From Desulfarculaceae bacterium (GTDB lineage: Bacteria; Desulfobacterota; Desulfarculia; Desulfarculales; Desulfarculaceae), in the NCBI GenBank assembly GCA_021737645.1, contig JAIPDO010000030.1, positions 1-48,756 on the forward strand: DNA of 48,756 nt, given 5' to 3'. The translations under genes and the position numbers were made by a program. The notes below the pieces were generated by a model that had not been told where the DNA came from, searched no databases, and saw only the letters and a list, made by a program, of their open reading frames with translations. Below are positions 15,241 to 22,808 of the stretch, piece by piece (positions within the stretch are counted from its first letter, which is position 1; every line of letters begins with the position of its first letter).

Positions 15241-15403
15241 GGGTTTCCTCCAGGCAGATTCGTGCGGTAGGCCCACTCTAGCATGAGGCCCATTCATTTC
15301 CTAGGTATCTTGTGGTGTTAGGTCGGGAGCGTGTCGAGAGTGGGATTTGATAAAGAGGGGAGTTGGTGAAGGTAAGAGAGCGCAGGGTGCTTAAAGAAAT
15401 AGC

Positions 15404-15440
15404 GTAGGTTGGGTAGAGGGCGCAGCCCGAAACCCAACAG
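15404..15440 (+). repeat. Family A palindromic repeat, copy 4
   Basis: GTAGGTTGGGTAGAGGGCGC runs to CCGAAACCCAACAG. With copy 5, in opposite orientation at 15795, it brackets a complete family C element, so 15404-15826 has outer inverted repeats. Confidence 0.7.
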
Positions 15441-15552
15441 CCCACTATGCCTTCGCGAGGCGCGTAGCGACGAAGCGATCTCCGCTCGCAGCAAACGCCC
15501 ACGCACATGCACCAACGCCCGACCAGAACCAACCCGCCCCGCCTCCCCCTTC

Positions 15553-15776
15553 CAGCCATAGCCGTCATGGCGAGGAGCGGCGAAGGCAAGAGCTGGGAAG
15601 GTCAAGACGGCCCTCCCGCCGCGACGTGGCCATCTTCCGTTTCCCTCGTCATGCCTACGCTTACCGGACACATCTCAACCACACTCCATGCCCCAACCCA
15701 TCCCGCTCGGGATAAATCGAAGATCGCCACGTCGCATCTCCGGCGGAGATGCTCCTCGCGATGACGGCTATGGCTG
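15553..15776. repeat. Family C inverted-repeat element, complete copy (224 bp)
   Basis: The ends CAGCCATAGCCGTCATGGCG+AGGA and TCCT+CGCGATGACGGCTATGGCTG are inverted repeats over 24 nt with one mismatch. Inside, GCGACGTGGCCATCTTC is partly mirrored by GAAGATCGCCACGTCGC. It has no coding capacity, so it would be a non-autonomous (MITE-like) element. The 620-nt gap 15241-15860 is otherwise empty of genes. Confidence 0.75.
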
Positions 15777-15794
15777 GATTTGAGAGAGAGGTAT

Positions 15795-15826
15795 TGTTGG
15801 GTTTCGCTTCGCTCTACCCAACCTAC
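15795..15826 (-). repeat. Family A palindromic repeat, copy 5
   Basis: TGTTGGGTTTCGCTTCGCTC then TACCCAACCTAC: the exact reverse complement of copy 2. It lies 18 nt outside the right end of the complete family C element. Confidence 0.75.
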
Positions 15827-15860
15827 GCGACTTTTAGATCACTTTCTCCGCCCGCCCCAC

Positions 15861-16673
15861 TTATCTCTGCAACTCACTCCGTAACGACCTCAACATCATT
15901 CGCTCATACAACGCCGGGCTGATCTTGTTGATGAGATAAGTCAGCTTGCCAATCGTGGACAGCACCACCAAGCGCTTCTCCTTGGCCACCGCCCGGTACA
16001 GGGCCTCGGCCACCTCTTCAGGCGTGGCGATCTTGCCTACCGTGGACTGCTTGTGCTTGGTCAGGCTGCCATCGCCGTCCAGGGCCGCGTGGGCGATGCC
16101 GGTATTGGTGAATCCTGGGCAGATGATGCTCACCGTGACCCCGGTGCCCGCCAGCTCGGTGCGTAGCGTCTCGAAAAGCCCGTGCAGGGCGTGCTTGGCC
16201 GCCGAGTAGCCGCTGCGGCCGTAGAGGGGAGCCACCCCGGCCACAGAGGAGATCACCGCGACCTGCCCTTGCCGGGCTAAGAGGCTGGGCAGGGCCGCCT
16301 TGGTGCAGTACAGGCTGCCCAGATAGTTCACGGCCATCACCTTGGCCAACACTTGGGGGCTGGTGTCCTTGAAGGCGCTACGGTGGGTGATGCCCGCGTT
16401 GTTCACCAGCAGGTCAATGCCACCCAGGCGCTCGCACACCTGGCCCATGGCCTCGCCGCAGGCCTCCGGGTCGGTCACATCGCAGGCCAGGCCCAGGGTC
16501 TGGGCCCCGGCCGCGCTTATCTCCACGGCCATGCGCCGGGCCGCCTCGCCGTCCAGGTCCAAGAGCGCCACCTTGGCCCCCAGGCCCGCGAACCGGCGGG
16601 CGAAGGCCGCGCCCAGGCCGCCGGCCCCGCCGGTGATCACCACCGTCTTGCCTTGGTAGTTACGTTTGGCCAT
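15861..16673 (-). CDS. Short-chain dehydrogenase/reductase
   Basis: This 270-residue classical SDR has the cofactor loop TGGAGGLGAAFA (residues 14-25), LLVNNAGITHRS near 85-96, the catalytic Ser in ISSVAG near 140 and YSAAK near 155. LLDLD after strand 2 has an Asp, favouring NAD(H) over NADP(H). It would oxidise an alcohol or reduce a ketone; the substrate is unknown. Its start overlaps the end of the preceding NAD-epimerase-like gene by 14 nt, so it is the last gene of the ThDP-BASS-SDR-SDR operon. The C-terminal 45 residues contain a hydrophobic patch (STIGKLTYLINKISP) seen in membrane-associated SDRs. Confidence 0.9.
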   Translation of the reverse strand: MAKRNYQGKTVVITGGAGGLGAAFARRFAGLGAKVALLDLDGEAARRMAVEISAAGAQTLGLACDVTDPEACGEAMGQVCERLGGIDLLVNNAGITHRSAFKDTSPQVLAKVMAVNYLGSLYCTKAALPSLLARQGQVAVISSVAGVAPLYGRSGYSAAKHALHGLFETLRTELAGTGVTVSIICPGFTNTGIAHAALDGDGSLTKHKQSTVGKIATPEEVAEALYRAVAKEKRLVVLSTIGKLTYLINKISPALYERMMLRSLRSELQR

Positions 16674-17646
16674 TTCCGTCCCGCCAGGCCAGGTAAAACT
16701 CGAACGCCTCCCGGCTGGTCTTGGCCGGGATGTAGCCCATCACCTCTTTGAGCCGCTTGTTGTCCAGCACCGGGCGGTATTGCAAAAAGCCCACCTGCTC
16801 CGGCCCGTACTGGGTAAGGCCCAGGCGCTTGAGCACCCACAGCGCTCCCCGCAGCAGCCCGGCGGGCAGGGGCAGATAGGTCTTGCCCAGGATGCCGGCC
16901 ATCTCGCGCATGCTTATGGCCCCGTCCCCGGCCAGGTTATAGATGCCCGTGGCGTCGCTGAAGACGCCGCGCCGAATCACCCCCACCACGTCCTGGTCCC
17001 AGATGATCACAAAGGGGCTCTCGCTGCCGGCCACCCCCAGCAGGAACGGCTTGTCGAACAGGGCGGTAATCTGGTTGGCCGTGCCCGCCCCCAGGATGGT
17101 GCCCGAGCGCAGGATCAGTTGCTCAAGCTCGGGGTAGTCGTGCCGCCAGCGGGCCAGCATCTCCTCCACCTGGCGCTTGTGGTCCGAGTAGGCGAACTCC
17201 TTGTTGCCCCTGAGGGCGTCGTCCTCGCTGAGCCAGGCGGGGTTGTCGGCGTGGTAGCCGTAGGCCGCCCCGCTGCTGGAGTAGATGATCTTCTGGGCCT
17301 CCGCCTTTACGCAGCCCTCCAGCACCAGCTGGGTGCCCATCACGTCCACCTCGTACTCCAGGCGTCGGTCGCTCTTTTTGCCCGGCGTCACCAGGGCGGC
17401 CAAATGCACCACCACCTGGGGCTTCTCGGCCTCGATTATCCTGGGCAAAGCGCGGTCGCGCACATCGGCGGTAATGTAGGTCACGCCGGGCAGGCGGGCC
17501 TCTTCGGGTTCGGGCCGAAGGTCCATGGCCACGATGCGCTCAAGGCTGCCGGGGTTGGCGGCCAGATCGGCCACCACCTGACGCCCCAGATAGCCGCCCG
17601 AGCCGGTTACCAGCACCGAGGTAGGCCTTGCCGGTTCAAAGCTCAT
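16660..17646 (-). CDS. NAD-dependent epimerase/dehydratase-type SDR
   Basis: This 328-residue extended SDR has the Rossmann motif VTGSGGYLGRQVV (residues 12-24), HLAALV near 80, SSSGAAYG near 116-123 and YSDHK (YxxxK) near 146-150. Members act on nucleotide sugars, flavonoid-like or steroid-like substrates; no closer call is possible. The long in-frame upstream extension to 17991 lies inside the BASS gene and is rejected. The ATG at 17646 overlaps the BASS stop as ATGA, and GGAGAC lies just before it, so translation is coupled. It is the third enzyme of the TetR-linked operon. Confidence 0.85.
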   Translation of the reverse strand: MSFEPARPTSVLVTGSGGYLGRQVVADLAANPGSLERIVAMDLRPEPEEARLPGVTYITADVRDRALPRIIEAEKPQVVVHLAALVTPGKKSDRRLEYEVDVMGTQLVLEGCVKAEAQKIIYSSSGAAYGYHADNPAWLSEDDALRGNKEFAYSDHKRQVEEMLARWRHDYPELEQLILRSGTILGAGTANQITALFDKPFLLGVAGSESPFVIIWDQDVVGVIRRGVFSDATGIYNLAGDGAISMREMAGILGKTYLPLPAGLLRGALWVLKRLGLTQYGPEQVGFLQYRPVLDNKRLKEVMGYIPAKTSREAFEFYLAWRDGNGQT

Positions 17647-18560
17647 GCCGTGGTCTCCTTTACCGGCCGCCGCGACCAAACCGAGGCCACGGTCAACCCG
17701 GAGATAATGTGCCACACTCCCCACCAGGCGGTGATGATGGCCATGCCGCCCAGGCCGCCGAAAAAGTCGAACACCAGGATAAGGCCCAGGGCCGAGTTCT
17801 GGATGCCCACCTCGATGGCCACCGCCCGCACGTCCTTGGGGGGCAGCTTGAACAGGCGGGCGCTGGAGTAGCCCAGGCTGAGCGCCATGGCGTTGTGCAG
17901 AGCAACCACCAGGGCCACCAGGCCCACGTATTTGATGAAGTTGTGCCAGTTGGCCGCCAAAGCCCCGCCCACCACGGCCAAGAACACGCACACCGCGAAA
18001 ATCTTGAAAGGCTTGCGCACCCGGTCCACCAGACGGGGGGACCAGCGGCCCACCAGCATGCCCAGGGCCATGGGTATGCCCAGGATCATCACGATGGTGA
18101 AAAACACATCAATGGGGCTCAGGCTCACCGCCCGCAGGATGGGCGCGGTGGCCGGGTTCAGGCTGCCCCACACCGCTAGGTTCAGCGGAGTCATCACCAC
18201 CGCCGCGGCCGTGGACACTGCGGTCATGGACACGCTCACCGCCGCGTTGCCCCCGGCCAGGTAGGTCATCATGTTGCTCAGGTTGCCGCCGGGGCACGAC
18301 GCCACCAGGATCATGCCCAGGGCGATGGAGGGCGAAATGGGCAGCACCAGAGTAAGCAAAAAGGTGAAAGCGGGCAGCAGGATGAACTGGGCCCCCAGGC
18401 CGATGGCCGGCGCCTTGGGAGACTTTATTATGCGGGTGAAGTCGCCCAGCTTCATGTCCAGGGCGATGCCGAACATCATCAGGCCGATTACCGCGTTGAG
18501 GGCCAATAGCCCCGACGGGTTGAAGTTCAGCCTTACCGCGTCAACCGCCGCCGCGTCCAT
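17643..18560 (-). CDS. Bile acid:sodium symporter (BASS) family transporter
   Basis: This 305-residue inner-membrane protein has about nine hydrophobic segments. Family motifs are MMFGIALDMKLGDF (about 28-41), SCPGGNLSNMMTYLAGG (about 88-104, the first crossover helix with sodium ligands) and EVGIQNSALGL (about 260-270, the second). BASS proteins import organic anions such as pyruvate, pantoate or 2-keto acids with sodium. It starts 1 nt after the ThDP-enzyme stop, with GGAGGTGAT overlapping that stop, and overlaps the next gene by ATGA. Pairing with a ThDP enzyme suggests a 2-oxo-acid substrate (inference). Confidence 0.9.
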   Translation of the reverse strand: MDAAAVDAVRLNFNPSGLLALNAVIGLMMFGIALDMKLGDFTRIIKSPKAPAIGLGAQFILLPAFTFLLTLVLPISPSIALGMILVASCPGGNLSNMMTYLAGGNAAVSVSMTAVSTAAAVVMTPLNLAVWGSLNPATAPILRAVSLSPIDVFFTIVMILGIPMALGMLVGRWSPRLVDRVRKPFKIFAVCVFLAVVGGALAANWHNFIKYVGLVALVVALHNAMALSLGYSSARLFKLPPKDVRAVAIEVGIQNSALGLILVFDFFGGLGGMAIITAWWGVWHIISGLTVASVWSRRPVKETTA

Positions 18561-18561
18561 A

Positions 18562-20307
18562 TCACCTCCCCTTGGGTTCTTGATGCATGGCCTTGAAATG
18601 GATCAGGCCGGGAGCCCACATGTGCTTGACCGGGTCCACCTCCACGTGAATCACCGCGGGCAGGGGCTGCTCCACCGCCGCCCGTAGCGCCTCTTCCAGG
18701 CTCGCGGGGCTGTTGGCCTTGGCCCCGTAGGCCCCCAACGAATAGGCCAGCTCCTCCCAGGCGATGGGCCCCAGCTCGGTGCCGAAGGTCTTCTCCGGAT
18801 CCAGGGACTTCTTGAGCATGGTCTGAACCGGGTGCAGGGCGAAGCTCTGGTTTATCTTCACCATGCCCCACTGCTTGTCCGCGCACACGATGAAGATCAC
18901 CTTGAGCCCGTGGCGCACTGCGGTCTCCACCTCTTGCGGATGAAAGCCCATGGCCCCGTCGCCGGTGATGCACACCACCTGGCTACCCGGCCGGGCCACC
19001 GCCGCGCCCAGGGCCTGGCCGGTGCCCGCGCCCAAGTGCCCCATGTGGTGAGTGGCCAACTGGCAACCTGGCGTGGAAAGCTTGACGTAGAAGTTGCCCC
19101 ACACCGCGGTGTTGCCGCCATCGAACACGTAAACCGCGTCCGGCTGCAACACCCGGTTGCACACCGCGCCCACATGGGCGGTCATCAGGGGTGAGCCGGT
19201 GTCATTTAGCTTCTCGTCCAGCTTGGCCCGGTCTTTGGTTTTCTCCTGGGCCAGCTTTTCCAGCTTGGCCTTGCGCTCGGCCAGGGGCATGGAGCGGTCC
19301 CCAAGCTCGGCGATTAGGGCCTTGATGAACTCTTTCACGTCGGCGGTCACCAGGAGGTCGGCCGGACGGATGCGCCCCAGAATCTCCTGGTCTATGTCCA
19401 CCTGGATCATCTTCTGCTTGTCCCAGGCGGCCCAATAGGGCGGCTTGCCCCACCAATCGGTCTCGCCCAGCTCCGAGCCCAAGACCAGGGCCACGTCGGC
19501 CTCGCCCCTGAGGGCGTTCACCGCCTTGATGTGCACCATGGGCCAGGCCAGGGGGGATTCCTCGCTGAGCACTCCCCGCGCGCCCCAGGAGGTGGTCACC
19601 GGGGCCTGGAGCAGCTCGGCCAGGGCGGCCAGTTCCTCGTAGGCCTGGGCATGGATGATGCCGCTGCCCGCGTGGATCATGGGCAGCTGGGCCGTGAGCA
19701 GCATGTGCGCCGCCTGCTTCACCTGCTCCGGGTCCGGGATCATGGGTTCGGTGCTCCGATAGCGGGCCGGGGCGGGCAGGCCCATGGGCTTGCACTCGCC
19801 GTTGATCAGGTTCTCGGGCACATCCAGATGCACCACGCCGGGGCGGCCGTCCCAGGCGGCGCGCAGGGCGGCGCGCAAGAGCTCGGGGATGCGCCCGGCC
19901 TGGTCGGCGCAGGCCGAGTATTTGGCCATGGCCCCGATCACCCCCACCTGGTCGAAGCACTGGTAGGCGCCGCCCCGGTCGGGATAGGTGATGGCCCCGC
20001 GCCTGCTGCTGGTGATTAAGAGGACCCGGTTGCCCTCAACCTGTTCCACCGCCACCCCGGAGAGCATGTTGGCCACCCCCGGCCCGTTGGAGGCGATGCA
20101 CACCCCCAGCTTGCCGGTGAGGCGGGCGTAGGCCCCGGCCATCTGGGCGGCCACCGACTCGTGGCGCGGGGTGATGAGTTCCATGCCCCCTTCCACGCAG
20201 TTCTTGATCAGCTGCAAATAGGTGCCGTCCACGATGCCGAAGATTTTCTCCACGCCCTCGGCTGCCAGCATCTGGGCGATAACCGCCCCCCCGGTGGTGT
20301 CCGCCAT
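18562..20307 (-). CDS. Thiamine-diphosphate enzyme, acetolactate synthase-like
   Basis: This 581-residue protein has the three-domain layout of ThDP decarboxylases and ligases. The N-terminal pyrimidine domain carries the catalytic Glu in PRHESVAAQMAGAYAR (E50). The central domain is at about 190-330, and the C-terminal pyrophosphate domain has GDGAMGFHPQEVETA near 446. The usual second metal motif (NN or ND) reads VCADKQWGMVK near 472-480, so the Asn metal ligand position is Ala. That may point to a distinct subfamily. FGIVDG replaces the usual FGxPG. The ATG at 20307 follows AGGGAGAAAATA. It opens a tight operon with BASS and two SDR genes downstream of a TetR gene. It is not clearly IlvB, and no small regulatory subunit gene is present. 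Confidence 0.82.
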   Translation of the reverse strand: MADTTGGAVIAQMLAAEGVEKIFGIVDGTYLQLIKNCVEGGMELITPRHESVAAQMAGAYARLTGKLGVCIASNGPGVANMLSGVAVEQVEGNRVLLITSSRRGAITYPDRGGAYQCFDQVGVIGAMAKYSACADQAGRIPELLRAALRAAWDGRPGVVHLDVPENLINGECKPMGLPAPARYRSTEPMIPDPEQVKQAAHMLLTAQLPMIHAGSGIIHAQAYEELAALAELLQAPVTTSWGARGVLSEESPLAWPMVHIKAVNALRGEADVALVLGSELGETDWWGKPPYWAAWDKQKMIQVDIDQEILGRIRPADLLVTADVKEFIKALIAELGDRSMPLAERKAKLEKLAQEKTKDRAKLDEKLNDTGSPLMTAHVGAVCNRVLQPDAVYVFDGGNTAVWGNFYVKLSTPGCQLATHHMGHLGAGTGQALGAAVARPGSQVVCITGDGAMGFHPQEVETAVRHGLKVIFIVCADKQWGMVKINQSFALHPVQTMLKKSLDPEKTFGTELGPIAWEELAYSLGAYGAKANSPASLEEALRAAVEQPLPAVIHVEVDPVKHMWAPGLIHFKAMHQEPKGR

Positions 20308-20351
20308 TATTTTCTCCCTTTTAACCCGCACACTTCATGAAGGTTGTACGT

Positions 20352-20475
20352 CCGGCTTCGCCAGCCGTCGGCATCCAGTGTTGCTGGCTGCGCTCGGGCC
20401 TCGACGTAGCAGCGGCTACGACTGCGGCCCTCGCTTGCCAGACGCCTTGTCTGCCGACGCCTGGCTGTGCCGGGG
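20352..20475 (-). repeat. Family B dispersed repeat, copy 4 (opposite orientation)
   Basis: On the plus strand it begins CCGGCTTCGCCAG and ends CTGGCTGTGCCGG, the mirror of the other copies. The centre GACGTAGCAGCGGCTACG forms a hairpin. It is 124 bp and lies between the TetR gene and the ThDP-enzyme gene, in the 5' leader of the latter. It may therefore separate or attenuate the two transcripts. Confidence 0.65.
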
Positions 20476-20563
20476 CAGGGTACAAACCGCACCTTGACAA
20501 CGCAGGTGCTTTTTTCATACCGGCCCCATGAATCCTAGTTCGTTGTTTAATGCCACCCAACCC

Positions 20564-21229
20564 TCATGAAATGCGCGGGCTAGGCGGGGCCAAGACCCGC
20601 CCGATGAGTTCCACGGTGCGCTTTATTTCCTGGTCCACGGCCTTTTTGGTCATGCGGCCCTTGATCTCCAGATATTCGCGCATGCGTATCTGGAAATGCC
20701 GGGAGACCAGGGAGGCCAGGAACACGATGTATAGGCTGTTGATCCAAAAAGCGGACTGGTTTACCAGCAAGTCGGGCCGCACCAGGCCGCGCTTTATATC
20801 TCGGGTCAACACCGCCTTCAGGTGATCGGCGGTGTACTTCTCCACCTCCAGGGACAGCTTCTCGGCAAAGGGCTCCAGCCCGGCCGAGGACACGTTTAGG
20901 TAGAGGATGAGGTATTCGGGATGCTTGCGGGCAAAAGCCGCGCCCTGGGTGAAGACGTGCTCCAGTTGGCGGTACACATCCCACTCCGGGTCCAGGCCGC
21001 CGTACACCGCTTGGCGCGAGCGATTCAGGCCGTCGCGGCACACGTAGAGGTACAGATCCTGCTTGGACTCGAAGTAGTTGTACAGCGAGCCCTTGGCCAC
21101 CCCGGCCCGCCCGGCCAGCTCGGCCATGTCCGCCTGGTTGTAGCCCCGCTGGGCGAACAGCTTGGCCGCCTCGCTCAGGAGCTTTTCCCGCTTGGCGGGT
21201 TTGATTTTGTCCAGAGTGTTTTTGGGCAC
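20564..21229 (-). CDS. TetR-family transcriptional regulator
   Basis: This 221-residue regulator has a typical N-terminal helix-turn-helix: KREKLLSEAAKLFAQRGYNQ, then AELAGRAGVAKGSLYNYFES at about residues 37-56, followed by KQDLYLYV. The C-terminal ligand domain is helical and divergent, as is normal. The start is a GTG at 21229 with GGAGGGAGG upstream. A perfect inverted repeat lies 17-37 nt before the start codon, so it is probably autoregulated, and by position it should also control the ThDP-BASS-SDR operon immediately downstream. Confidence 0.92.
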   Translation of the reverse strand: MPKNTLDKIKPAKREKLLSEAAKLFAQRGYNQADMAELAGRAGVAKGSLYNYFESKQDLYLYVCRDGLNRSRQAVYGGLDPEWDVYRQLEHVFTQGAAFARKHPEYLILYLNVSSAGLEPFAEKLSLEVEKYTADHLKAVLTRDIKRGLVRPDLLVNQSAFWINSLYIVFLASLVSRHFQIRMREYLEIKGRMTKKAVDQEIKRTVELIGRVLAPPSPRIS

Positions 21230-21246
21230 GCCCGCCTCCCTCCAAA

Positions 21247-21266
21247 GTGACTGACCACCCAGTCAC
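21247..21266. promoter_or_regulatory. TetR operator
   Basis: GTGACTG and CAGTCAC form a perfect 7-bp inverted repeat around a 6-nt spacer, 18 nt upstream of the TetR start codon. Size and symmetry fit TetR-dimer operators. Confidence 0.7.
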
Positions 21267-21393
21267 CACCCTAACCAAACCTATTGTTACATGTCAAGTG
21301 GGTATTTGGGTGATTGCCCGGATGGACGTTGAGATCTTTGCGGGCCGGGTGGAATTTTTGGCGGGCGAGGCAAGCCGCCTCACCGACTGCTTT

Positions 21394-21617
21394 CAGCCAT
21401 AGTCGTCATTGAGAACAGCGGCGGAGGCAAGGGCCGACAAGACAAAGGCGGCCTCTCCCGCCGCGACGTGGCCATCTTCCTTTTCCTTTGTCATGCCTGG
21501 GTTGGCCAGACACGGCCAAACCGCCTCCCACGCCCCAACCCCTCCCGCCTGGGGGAACGCGAAGATCGCCACGTCGCATCTTCTCCAAGATGCTCCTGGC
21601 GATGACCACTGTTGCTG
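21394..21617. repeat. Family C inverted-repeat element, complete but diverged copy (224 bp)
   Basis: It begins CAGCCATAGTCGTCATTGAG and ends CTCCTGGCGATGACCACTG+TTGCTG. It has exactly the same length as the copy at 15553 and similar sequence throughout (for example CCGCGACGTGGCCATCTTCC and GAAGATCGCCACGTCGCATC). The 601-nt gap 21230-21830 holds this element, family A copy 6 and family B copy 5, and no gene. Confidence 0.75.
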
Positions 21618-21640
21618 GATTGGAGTGAGGTTAACCATAT

Positions 21641-21672
21641 TGTTGGGTTTCGCTTCGCTCTACCCAACCTAC
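21641..21672 (-). repeat. Family A palindromic repeat, copy 6
   Basis: TGTTGGGTTTCGCTTCGCTC then TACCCAACCTAC, identical to copy 5. It lies about 23 nt from the right end of the family C element, as at 15795. Confidence 0.75.
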
Positions 21673-21708
21673 ACTAGGTCAGATCATTTCATCCGGCGGC
21701 CCATCCCC

Positions 21709-21830
21709 GCGGCACAGCCAGGCACCGCAGGGCAAGGCGGCAGGCGCGCGAGGGACGCAGGCTTAGTCTACCTACGCCGAGGACCGAGTGACGCCGACAA
21801 CGCCGCCATGCGGGGTCTGGCGCAGCCGCC
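21709..21830 (+). repeat. Family B dispersed repeat, copy 5 (reference copy)
   Basis: This is the clearest copy, 122 bp. The left end is GCGGCACAGCCAGGC, the middle GCTTAGTCTACCTACGCC, then GAGTGACGCCGACAACGC, and the right end CTGGCGCAGCCGCC. It ends at the base just before the stop codon of the minus-strand nitroreductase gene. Confidence 0.7.
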
Positions 21831-22733
21831 CTAGCACCACCGCAGGAGCGGAGCCCGCCTCCCCGTAACGCGCACATACTCCTCCTTGGGCCACCCCAGG
21901 GCAATCACGGCGTGAATCTTCTCCCGCGGGGTCACCCCGAAGGGGCGGCCCACCTCGGGCTTCTGTTTCAACACCTCCACGGCAAAGCCGATGAGGCAGG
22001 TGCCAAGGCCCATGGCGTGGGCGGCCAAGAGCATGTGCCCGGCGGCCAACAAGGCGTCCTCCTTGGGCGTGGAGCCTCCGGGCAGCGAACCGATCATTAT
22101 GGCCGCGGTCGCGCCGTGGAACAGGCGGTCGATGCCTTGCTCTTTCCACTCGGCCAGCCCCCGGCTCACCGAGTCGTGGTACTCGCGGTAATACTGGTCC
22201 AGCTGGGGCTTGCCTATGAGGCGCATGAGGCCCCGCAGCCAGGCCTTCTCGGACATGCGGTTGAAGGCAGCCATGACCTGGCCCACCCCCTGGGACAGCT
22301 CCAAAACCTTTTCCCGGTCGGGCAAAACGGTGAAACTCCAGCGCTGGCTGTTGGTGCCCGAGGGCGCGCTCAAGCCTATCTTCACCAGGTCTGCCAGCAT
22401 TTCCTTAGGCACCGGCTCCTTGCGATAGTTGCGGCAGGAGCGGCGCGAGGCCATGAGCCTGGCCAGGCCGGGCAGATCGTAGTTGCCCGGGGCCAACCAG
22501 CCCTCATCCAGCGTAAAGGTGGCGAAGCTGGACTGGCCCGGGTCAAGACTCTTTACCCGCACCGCCCCCTCGGGGCACACCGCCTGGCAGTGGCCGCAGT
22601 TCAGGGAACTGTCGCCGGTTACCACCGCTTTGCCGTTGATCAGGCTCAGCGTCTGGGAGGGGCATACCTTTATACAGCGGCCACAGCCGTTGCAACGCTC
22701 CGCGTCTATTACCGTGGTCACTGCTTGGGGCAT
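21831..22733 (-). CDS. Ferredoxin-nitroreductase fusion
   Basis: This 300-residue protein joins an N-terminal ferredoxin domain to an FMN-dependent nitroreductase domain (about 85-290, starting SRRSCRNYRKEPVP and containing SAPSGTNSQRWSF). The first cluster motif is complete (C14, C17, C20, C24 followed by Pro). The second has C46, C49 and C53, but Ser stands where the first Cys is expected (about residue 43), so one cluster may be 3Fe-4S or Ser-ligated. Such enzymes reduce nitro groups, quinones or enones using ferredoxin-level electrons. I chose the ATG at 22733; in-frame sequence further upstream lies antisense to the permease gene. AAGGGAT precedes the ATG. It is divergent from the permease gene, 75 nt away. 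Confidence 0.88.
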   Translation of the reverse strand: MPQAVTTVIDAERCNGCGRCIKVCPSQTLSLINGKAVVTGDSSLNCGHCQAVCPEGAVRVKSLDPGQSSFATFTLDEGWLAPGNYDLPGLARLMASRRSCRNYRKEPVPKEMLADLVKIGLSAPSGTNSQRWSFTVLPDREKVLELSQGVGQVMAAFNRMSEKAWLRGLMRLIGKPQLDQYYREYHDSVSRGLAEWKEQGIDRLFHGATAAIMIGSLPGGSTPKEDALLAAGHMLLAAHAMGLGTCLIGFAVEVLKQKPEVGRPFGVTPREKIHAVIALGWPKEEYVRVTGRRAPLLRWC

Positions 22734-22808
22734 TGTCAGATCCCTTCCTGGGAGGCAACCGGGTGAAACTTGCAAAGACGGCCTGCTTGCCTTTAGATTG
22801 AAGATATC

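Noticed and set aside
13509..15826. Possible CRISPR array from the repeated GTAGGTTGGGTAGAG units
   Set aside because: Copies are irregularly spaced (from about 110 to over 1000 nt), occur in both orientations, diverge in length and have no cas genes nearby.
17647..17991. N-terminal extension of the epimerase-like frame
   Set aside because: It is inside the BASS carrier gene in another frame and is Gly/Arg/Pro-rich shadow sequence; the ATG at 17646 has coupling and homology.
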